Part shown: piece after piece, positions 1 through 4,535 of the stretch
Position numbering within the stretch: position 1 is the first letter of the stretch
How the letters are laid out: every line of letters starts with the position of its first letter
The notes under the pieces: model-generated
What the model was told of the DNA's origin: nothing
The model's input: the letters and a program-made list of their open reading frames with translations, nothing else
The model's database searches: none
Assembly: GCA_903831165.1 (NCBI GenBank)
Contig: CAIKWV010000338.1
Coordinates: 1 to 5,193 of the forward strand
Length of the DNA: 5,193 nucleotides
Direction: 5' to 3'
From: an uncultured cyanobacterium
Lineage (GTDB): Bacteria > Cyanobacteriota > Cyanobacteriia > PCC-6307 > Cyanobiaceae
Made by a program: the position numbers and the translations under genes

Positions 1-288
1 GGCTTTGACCTGGTGATCTGTGCGGCCTGGTACAAGCGAGGCGCACGAACGGAACAGGAAATCCCCGCCCTGTTGGCCGAAGGCGTGCGCCGTCTCGCCC
101 CAGGCGGACCGGAAGTTCTGATCGCCGGGCCCGAGGCCGAAGCCGTCAACGTCCTGGCAGATCAGATTCAGCCGGGAGACTTCTGCGTGGTGTGCAGCTT
201 TGACAGTGACACCATGCGGGAGCGTTTGCTCCGGTTGCTGGGGCCTGGCCAGGGAGTTAGCCCTGCAGGCACTGACCCCACGGCATGA
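1..288 (+). CDS. Mur ligase / cyanophycin synthetase-like protein, C-terminal fragment
   Basis: The reading frame is open from the first base of the window and stops with TGA at 286-288, so this is the last 95 codons of a longer protein. The visible part begins GFDLVICAAWYKRG and continues with a charged helix (EIPALLAEGVRRL), a helix rich in Glu/Ala (GPEAEAVNVLADQI) and the strand QPGDFCVVCSF, then a leucine-rich terminal helix. An 'ALLAEGVRR' helix followed later by a 'xPGDxxVV' strand is the usual ending of the third (nucleotide/peptide ligase C-terminal) domain of Mur ligases, and it most resembles cyanophycin synthetase-type enzymes, which add amino acids using ATP. The P-loop and substrate-binding domains lie outside the window, so the substrate cannot be judged. 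The 3' end is convergent with the aminotransferase gene. A more distant member of the Mur ligase superfamily is equally possible. Confidence 0.55.
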   Translation, partial: GFDLVICAAWYKRGARTEQEIPALLAEGVRRLAPGGPEVLIAGPEAEAVNVLADQIQPGDFCVVCSFDSDTMRERLLRLLGPGQGVSPAGTDPTA

Positions 289-366
289 GGATGGTTCAAC
301 CCGGGGACGGCTAGAGCCGAGGCCAGGGTCCAGAGAGGGGAAAGCCTGCTGGCCCCGATACGCCCC

Positions 367-1572
367 TCAGGCCGCCACACCGGCTGGAGCGCTCACCAGT
401 TGCCGCAACACCTGAATCACCCGGTCCTGCTGCTCACTGGTGAGTTCCGGGAAGATCGGCAGGCTGAGCACTTCGCTGCAGAGCCGCTCGGTGACCGGCA
501 GGCTGCCTGGGCCGTAGCCCAGAGACGCGTAGGCCGGCTGGCGGTGAATCGGAATCGGGTAATAGATGATCGTGCTGACACCCTGGTCCTGCAGCTGCTG
601 CTTGAGCCAGTCGCGGCAACAGGCCTCCGGCAGGCCGAAACTGGCGCTGTCGGCAGAAGGGCTGCAGCCACCGCCGCAGGCGGACGATCGGGCCGGACAC
701 AGGGGCACCCGCACCACGAACTGATTCCAGCTGTGGCCTTCGCCAGCGCTGGCGGGCAGCTGCACACCCCGGAGATCGGCGAGTTCGCGCTGGTAGCGCT
801 CGGCGATCGTCCGGCGCCGCTCCACCCAGGTCGGTAGATGGGGCAGCTTGACGTTGAGCACCGCCGCCTGCAGGGCGTCAAGGCGGCTGTTGTAGCCCAG
901 CTCGGTATGCAGATAGCGGCGCGGCATGCCATGCACCGCCAGCTCCCTGATCCGCTGGGCCAGCTCGGGATCGCGGCAGGTGACAGCACCGCCATCGCCG
1001 GCAGCGCCGAGGTTCTTGGTGGGGAAGAAGCTGAAACAGCCCGCATCGCCCCAGCTGCCCACTGGCCGGCCGGCCCAGTGGGCGCCTGTGGCTTGGGCGC
1101 AGTCCTCGATCACCAGCAGGTCATGGGCGGCGGCGATGGCACCGAGGCGCTCCATGTCCACCGGCCGACCGAACAGATGCACCGGCAGCAGCGCCCGGGT
1201 GGCGGGGGTGATCGCCGCCTCGATGCGATCGAGCGCGATCAGATAGGTGTCGTCCTCCACATCCACGAACACCGGCTTAGCGCCCACGGCGCTGATGGCT
1301 TCGGCGGTGGCGAAGAAGCTGAAGGAGGCGGTGATCACCTCATCACCGGGCCCGATGCCCAGGCCGCGCAGGGCCAGGATCAGGGCATCGGTGCCGCTGT
1401 TGCAGCCGATCGCATGGGGCACGCCGCAGCTGGCGGCGAAGTCCTGCTCGAAGCGGGCGATCGTGGCGCCACCGATGTACTGGCCGCTCCTCAACACCGC
1501 AAGGACGGCGCCATCGAGGTCATCACCGAGCTGCCGCAGCTGCTCGCCGAGGCTGAAGGGGGGCACTTGCAT
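367..1572 (-). CDS. DegT/DnrJ/EryC1/StrS family PLP-dependent aminotransferase
   Basis: This is a 401-residue fold-type I aminotransferase of the kind that transaminates keto-sugar nucleotides for surface polysaccharide or glycan synthesis; the exact sugar is not readable. Numbered from the ATG at 1572, the cofactor-site landmarks are in order: NSGTDAL (58-64, phosphate cup), GDEVITASFSFFATAEA (about 76-92), VIEDCAQATGA (155-165; Asp157 pairs with the pyridine nitrogen, Gln160 stacks), FSFFPTKNLG (180-189) with Lys186 as the Schiff-base lysine, YNSRLDALQAA (227-237), and IIYYPIPIH (335-343) in the small domain. Length is near the family norm of about 370-400, with a cysteine-rich insertion at about 292-319 accounting for the excess. 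I chose the ATG at 1572 over the in-frame GTG at 1581 because an AAGG element lies 8 bases upstream of the ATG and overlaps that GTG. The gene lies 80 bases downstream of a redoxin gene on the same strand, suggesting co-transcription. It is sometimes annotated 'pleiotropic regulatory protein DegT', a historical name. Confidence 0.93.
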   Translation of the reverse strand: MQVPPFSLGEQLRQLGDDLDGAVLAVLRSGQYIGGATIARFEQDFAASCGVPHAIGCNSGTDALILALRGLGIGPGDEVITASFSFFATAEAISAVGAKPVFVDVEDDTYLIALDRIEAAITPATRALLPVHLFGRPVDMERLGAIAAAHDLLVIEDCAQATGAHWAGRPVGSWGDAGCFSFFPTKNLGAAGDGGAVTCRDPELAQRIRELAVHGMPRRYLHTELGYNSRLDALQAAVLNVKLPHLPTWVERRRTIAERYQRELADLRGVQLPASAGEGHSWNQFVVRVPLCPARSSACGGGCSPSADSASFGLPEACCRDWLKQQLQDQGVSTIIYYPIPIHRQPAYASLGYGPGSLPVTERLCSEVLSLPIFPELTSEQQDRVIQVLRQLVSAPAGVAA

Positions 1573-1577
1573 GGCGG

Positions 1578-1584
1578 CCACCTT
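1578..1584 (-). promoter_or_regulatory. Ribosome binding site that decides the aminotransferase start
   Basis: Read on the minus strand this is AAGGTGG, with AAGG ending 8 bases before the ATG at 1572. The alternative GTG start at 1581 sits inside the element and has nothing comparable upstream, so the shorter protein beginning MQVPPFSL is preferred. Confidence 0.5.
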
Positions 1585-1652
1585 AATCCGAGGTCAGGAT
1601 TCAAGAACGCGCAGCCTGAACAGTGGGCCGCCGCAGCCGCTCAGCCCAGCCT

Positions 1653-2237
1653 TCAGCCGAACCATGGCGGTTCCTGGCCCGGATGCCACTTGATGTTGCA
1701 GCCGATCGAGGGCTTCTGCTCCACGGGCACCGGCTCTCCGGCCAGCACGGCGGCCACGGCAGCGCGCAGATCACGGCCATCGAGCGGCAGGGCGTTACCG
1801 GGCCGGCTGTCATCCAGCTGGCCCCGATAGACGAGCCGATGGGCGGCGTCGAACAGGAAAGGATCGGGGGTGCAGGCGGCCCGGAAGGCCCGGGCGATGG
1901 CCTGGGCGGGGTCGAGCAGGGAGGGGAAGGTCCAGCCCCGGGCTTCGGCCTGGACCCCCATGCCCTCCAGCCCGTCCTGGGGATGGGTGCGGGGGCTGTT
2001 GCTGCAGTTGCCGAGCAGGGTCACCTGGCCGGCGAGATCGGCCTGCAGGCGGCCCAGCTCCGGTTCGACGTGTTTGACGAAGGGGCAGTGGGGGCAGAGA
2101 CACAGCACCAGCACGGGCCTGCCCGCCAGCGCATCGGGGTCAAAGGGGGCGCCCACCCCCTGGCCGCGGTGGCGTCCGATCGCCTCGAGCGGCAACGGCG
2201 TGCCGAGCGGCAGCATGGTCGAGTTGGTGAGCACCAT
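1653..2237 (-). CDS. Thioredoxin-fold (redoxin / AhpC-TSA-like) family protein
   Basis: This encodes a 194-residue cytoplasmic protein with a thioredoxin fold; no signal peptide is seen. Numbered from the ATG at 2237, the order is a short N-terminal segment (MVLTNSTMLPLGTPLP), the strand PVLVLCLCPHCPFVKHVEPEL (41-61) carrying the redox motif Cys48-Pro-His-Cys51, a strand LLGNCSNS (74-81), a cis-proline-like stretch ACTPDPFLFD (121-130), the strand RLVYRGQLDDSRPG (134-147) and a C-terminal PSIGCNIKW motif (176-184). This arrangement, with R-G-Q-x-D-D-x-R-P and P-S-I-G-C-x-I-K-W, matches a widespread family annotated as thioredoxin family or redoxin-domain proteins; the physiological substrate is not known to me. 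I chose the ATG at 2237 because family members start with MVLT-like sequence. The upstream in-frame TTG at 2276 would only add a low-complexity segment and has no ribosome binding site. It is divergent from the lipoprotein gene and precedes the aminotransferase gene. Confidence 0.87.
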   Translation of the reverse strand: MVLTNSTMLPLGTPLPLEAIGRHRGQGVGAPFDPDALAGRPVLVLCLCPHCPFVKHVEPELGRLQADLAGQVTLLGNCSNSPRTHPQDGLEGMGVQAEARGWTFPSLLDPAQAIARAFRAACTPDPFLFDAAHRLVYRGQLDDSRPGNALPLDGRDLRAAVAAVLAGEPVPVEQKPSIGCNIKWHPGQEPPWFG

Positions 2238-2301
2238 CGGATTCAGCGCCGGCCGCGGCCGCGCCCACAGGGTCAAGGACCGATCATGGCGGCTGCAACC
2301 C

Positions 2302-2327
2302 GCCCCACCGCCGCTTGCCCCACCGCC
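2302..2327. repeat. Short direct repeat upstream of the lipoprotein gene
   Basis: The 11-base unit GCCCCACCGCC occurs twice, at 2302-2312 and 2317-2327, separated by four bases. It lies in the divergent interval between the redoxin and lipoprotein genes. Two copies of a GC-rich unit could arise by chance or slippage in this composition; a regulatory role is only a possibility. Confidence 0.35.
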
Positions 2328-2386
2328 AGCCCCGCCTGAAAACCCCGCCCCGAGCCGGCACCGTTCGGGCCTCGGCGCGCCGCTGC

Positions 2387-2944
2387 TTGAGCCGGCTGGT
2401 CCTGGCGGCGGCCCTGGTGAGCCTGGCGGGTTGTGTCCCCGCGGCCCGACGGGCCAGCGGCTGGGTGTATCCCCTGCCGCGCCATCAGCCCAACGACGGC
2501 CTGGCGGTGGTCAGCCTGCCCGGTGGCGCAGGGCTGCATCTCTGGCTCGACACCGACACCAGCGAGGCGGGCCGTTGCAGCCCCCGCTGGAATCCGGATG
2601 CCGCCCGCCTACGGGGCGGCAACGGCGCCACACCCAGCAGTGGCGGCCGGGCGGCACGCCAGGAGTTCTATGCCGCCATGGCCCGCGGATCGGTGCGCTG
2701 GCAACTGCGGCGTCAGTTCGCCACCCTCTGCCGGCAGCGGGCCCCGCAGAGCCGCTTCGTCTGGCAGGAACCGCCGCGCCGGCCCGAGGACTTCCAGCCC
2801 AGGATCTATCCGATGGTCGAAAGGCGCAACCTGCTCAGCAATCCCAAGGCGGTGCTGCGGGCCGAGAAGCGACTGCTGGGTCAACCGATCAAACCGGAGG
2901 ATTTTGAGAACGAGGAGCCGGCACCGGAACCGCCGGGGCCCTGA
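2387..2944 (+). CDS. Predicted lipoprotein of unknown function
   Basis: I do not recognise the family. From the TTG at 2387 the protein has 185 residues and begins with a textbook lipoprotein signal: Met-Ser-Arg, a hydrophobic run LVLAAALVSLAG, and Cys16 in the lipobox LAGC, predicting lipidation after signal peptidase II cleavage. Val follows Cys16, so no Asp inner-membrane retention signal is present. The mature part has a soluble middle section with strands around GLAVVSLPGGAGLHLWLD (38-55), two further cysteines (64 and 115) that could pair, a basic helix-like stretch from about 91 to 118 (RQEFYAAMARG...), and an acidic proline-rich tail (PEDFENEEPAPEPPGP). The frame also allows an earlier TTG at 2315, giving 209 residues, but the added 24 residues are Pro/Arg-rich and come from a C-rich repetitive stretch. 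Neither start has a clear ribosome binding site. Real coding is supported by the signal peptide; the antisense frames look compositionally random. It is convergent with the photolyase-like gene. Confidence 0.72.
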   Translation: MSRLVLAAALVSLAGCVPAARRASGWVYPLPRHQPNDGLAVVSLPGGAGLHLWLDTDTSEAGRCSPRWNPDAARLRGGNGATPSSGGRAARQEFYAAMARGSVRWQLRRQFATLCRQRAPQSRFVWQEPPRRPEDFQPRIYPMVERRNLLSNPKAVLRAEKRLLGQPIKPEDFENEEPAPEPPGP

Positions 2945-2990
2945 ACCCGGCAGACGCCAGAAGGCCCGGCCCCATCCAGCCCAGCTCAGG

Positions 2991-3012
2991 CTTGCTCAGC
3001 CCAGCGGGCAAG
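2991..3012. terminator. Possible bidirectional hairpin between convergent genes
   Basis: CTTGCTC (2991-2997) can pair with GGGCAAG (3006-3012), seven pairs including one G-T wobble, around an 8-base loop. It sits 46 bases after the lipoprotein stop and only two bases beyond the photolyase-like stop on the other strand, a sensible place for a shared terminator. There is no T-run on either side, so it is not a classical intrinsic terminator. Confidence 0.3.
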
Positions 3013-3014
3013 GT

Positions 3015-4403
3015 TCATCCCCACACCAGCGGCTCCGCCTGGCGCCAGTAGCGCGAGAAGCGCCGCAGATCCGGGGCTCCGGGCCCCTCATCGGGCAGCT
3101 GCACGAAGGGCTCCGGCTCCAGGATCTGCAGCGGCAAAACCTGAGCCAGCCGGGCCGCGATCCAGGCGAAGCGCGGATCCGTGGCCCGGCTGGTGACGAT
3201 GGCATCAGCCCCGGCGGCGGCCGCCGCCGCCAGCAGCTCGTCCGCCACGTCCCCCTCGCGCACATCAACCGGCAGCTCAGCCAGGCACTCACGCAGGAAG
3301 CGCAGCCGCCCCGGCGCCAGGGGCTGGGGGCTGGCGCCGCCATGGAGGTGACCGCCGGTGGTGGCGGTGTGACCGGCGATCAGCGCGCTGTCGAACACGA
3401 ACAGGGCCGGGGCGCCGGGATGGGCCCGCAGCGCTGGATTGGCGGGCCCCATCGCCTCGCCGTGCACCCAGACCAGCGGCCGCCGGGGCAAGGCCAGCGC
3501 CGGATCGCCCCCTGAAACCGCCCGCTCCGGAACCGGAGCCGATCGGGCCAGGCCAGAAGCGGCGGTTGGGGGTTGGGGTGGCTGGTGCGATTCCGACCGG
3601 AACAGATTCGCCTGCAGCGCCCCATAGCTGGCTTCGAACGGGCACCCCCCCGACTGATCGGCACCGCCCCGCGCGGCAGCCGGACAGCCGGCGCAGAAAC
3701 GACCGCCGCTGAAGCGCTCCAGATTGCCGCGATTGAAGACATAGGGCTTGTGGCTGAAGCTGCTGGCCACCCACTGCCAGCTGAGGTTGTTGCTGGCCGG
3801 ATCGCCGTCGAGCAGGTGACGCAGAAACCAGCGGGCGCCAGCCTGCCAGCGCACCCGCCGCCAGTGCACCACATAGGACGCCAGCCACATCCGGGCGTGG
3901 TTGTGCAGCCAGCCCGTCGCCATCAACTCCGAGGCGAAGGCATCGATGCAGGCCAGTCCGGTGGCGGCCGCGCTCAGGTCCGCCGGCAGCTCCGGCGAGT
4001 AGCTCTCGCTCGGGTGGCCGGTCTTGAGCGGTTCGCGGTCCAGCCAGATGCCATCGCCCCACAGGCGCCACAGCCGCTGCCAGTAGTCGCGCCAGCCCAG
4101 CTCCTGGATCAACTTCTCGCCGGCGCGGCGCTGGGCCGGGCTCCAGCGATGGCCTTCTGCGGAGCCAGCGAAGAGATCCCCCTGCAGCGCGCCGTCGCCG
4201 AACGCCTCCAGCCGCGTGAACACCGCCTCGCGCACCTCCGCCAGGGTGAGCACCCCGTGGCGGATGTAGGGCGACAGGCGGGTCACCGCACCGTCGAGAT
4301 GGTTGCGGGTGGCGCCGTAGCGGGCCGGGTCGATCGCAGCCAGGCGTTCCTCAGCGGCAAGGCGACCGCCGCGGAAGGGGGCTGCAGCGCCCGGGTCGTT
4401 CAT
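3015..4403 (-). CDS. Photolyase/cryptochrome-family protein with inverted domain order and Fe-S ligand pattern
   Basis: This is a 462-residue flavoprotein of the photolyase/cryptochrome family, probably light-driven DNA repair. The FAD-binding domain comes first: TRLSPYIRHGVLT (41-53), KLIQELGWRDYWQRLW (97-112), GLACIDAFASELMATGWLHN (149-168) and LLDGDPASNNLSWQW (197-211) align with E. coli PhrB. By that alignment Glu101, Trp104, Asn168, Met172 and Trp211 correspond to the dimer-pocket residues E274, W277, N341, M345 and W384; Asn205 corresponds to N378 facing flavin N5; Trp209 and Trp186 correspond to W382 and W359. KPYVFNRGNLERF (219-231) leads into Cys237-x2-Cys240-x13-Cys254; with Cys152 these resemble FeS-BCP cluster ligands. 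A Pro/Ala/Ser linker (270-308) joins an alpha/beta domain (309-460): PLVWVHG, ALFVFD, GRLRFLRECLAEL, ADAIVTSRATDPRF. That domain is N-terminal in canonical enzymes. The ATG at 4403 is chosen because GGAG lies 9 bases upstream; the ATG at 4412 and TTG at 4421 are less likely. Family membership is firm; substrate and cluster are inferred. Confidence 0.9.
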   Translation of the reverse strand: MNDPGAAAPFRGGRLAAEERLAAIDPARYGATRNHLDGAVTRLSPYIRHGVLTLAEVREAVFTRLEAFGDGALQGDLFAGSAEGHRWSPAQRRAGEKLIQELGWRDYWQRLWRLWGDGIWLDREPLKTGHPSESYSPELPADLSAAATGLACIDAFASELMATGWLHNHARMWLASYVVHWRRVRWQAGARWFLRHLLDGDPASNNLSWQWVASSFSHKPYVFNRGNLERFSGGRFCAGCPAAARGGADQSGGCPFEASYGALQANLFRSESHQPPQPPTAASGLARSAPVPERAVSGGDPALALPRRPLVWVHGEAMGPANPALRAHPGAPALFVFDSALIAGHTATTGGHLHGGASPQPLAPGRLRFLRECLAELPVDVREGDVADELLAAAAAAGADAIVTSRATDPRFAWIAARLAQVLPLQILEPEPFVQLPDEGPGAPDLRRFSRYWRQAEPLVWG

Positions 4404-4412
4404 CGACGGCAT

Positions 4413-4416
4413 CTCC
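4413..4416 (-). promoter_or_regulatory. Ribosome binding site that decides the photolyase-like start
   Basis: On the minus strand this is GGAG, separated by 9 bases from the ATG at 4403. The upstream ATG at 4412 directly abuts GGAG, which is too close for initiation, so the protein beginning MNDPGAAAPF is preferred. Confidence 0.5.
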
Positions 4417-4501
4417 AGCAAGCGAATCCCGCCAGGCTGAGGCTAGGGGCAGGAGCCGGTCGATCCGCCGCTGAGGGCTGCCTGGCCGGCGCTGCGGGAG
4501 A

Positions 4502-4518
4502 ATCAGCCGATCGCTGAT
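4502..4518. promoter_or_regulatory. Inverted repeat upstream of fabI
   Basis: ATCAGC (4502-4507) and GCTGAT (4513-4518) are perfect inverted arms around the 5-base spacer CGATC, ending 17 bases before the fabI ATG. It lies in the 132-base divergent interval shared with the photolyase-like gene. It could be an operator or a small hairpin in the fabI leader. I see no convincing -35/-10 pair in the interval. Confidence 0.35.
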
Positions 4519-4535
4519 GCCTCGGCCCTCTCCCC

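Noticed and set aside
321..354. Possible terminator hairpin between the convergent Mur ligase-like and aminotransferase genes (GGCCAG pairing with CTGGCC)
   Set aside because: Only six pairs around a 22-base loop and no T-run on either strand; easily a chance match in GC-rich DNA.
616..699. Frameshift as the explanation of the cysteine-rich stretch in the aminotransferase
   Set aside because: Sequence on both sides stays in the same frame with normal family motifs, which would need two compensating shifts; a genuine insertion is simpler.
838..1830. Long plus-strand open frame of 330 codons opposite the aminotransferase gene
   Set aside because: It is antisense to a clearly recognised enzyme, is dominated by Gly/Ala/His/Gln from mirrored GC-rich codons and shows no known motif. 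Long antisense frames are expected at this GC content.
2251..2260. Palindrome GGCCGCGGCC near the start of the redoxin gene
   Set aside because: Short GC-only palindromes are frequent at this composition, and nothing nearby suggests an operator or origin.
1870..2907. Plus-strand open frame of 345 codons across the redoxin gene, the divergent interval and the lipoprotein gene
   Set aside because: It crosses a divergent intergenic region and two genes with clear signatures; it is rich in Pro/Arg/Gly and lacks motifs.
2433..3515. Plus-strand open frame of 360 codons spanning the lipoprotein gene and the end of the photolyase-like gene
   Set aside because: It overlaps two better-supported genes in other frames, is Arg/Pro/Ser-rich without domain structure, and has no plausible signal or motif.
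3573..4517. Plus-strand open frame of 314 codons opposite the photolyase-like gene
   Set aside because: The opposite strand encodes unmistakable FAD-domain motifs. This frame has shadow-like composition and runs into the fabI leader region.
4502..4518. HIP1 (GCGATCGC) element upstream of fabI
   Set aside because: The sequence is CCGATCGC, one base off the HIP1 octamer. Other GCGATCG-like stretches in the window are also imperfect, so no HIP1 site is claimed.
4404..4535. Sigma-70-type promoters for fabI and the photolyase-like gene in the divergent interval
   Set aside because: A GAGAAT-like hexamer lies near 4497-4502 but has no matching -35 element at normal spacing, so I could not place a promoter with any confidence.
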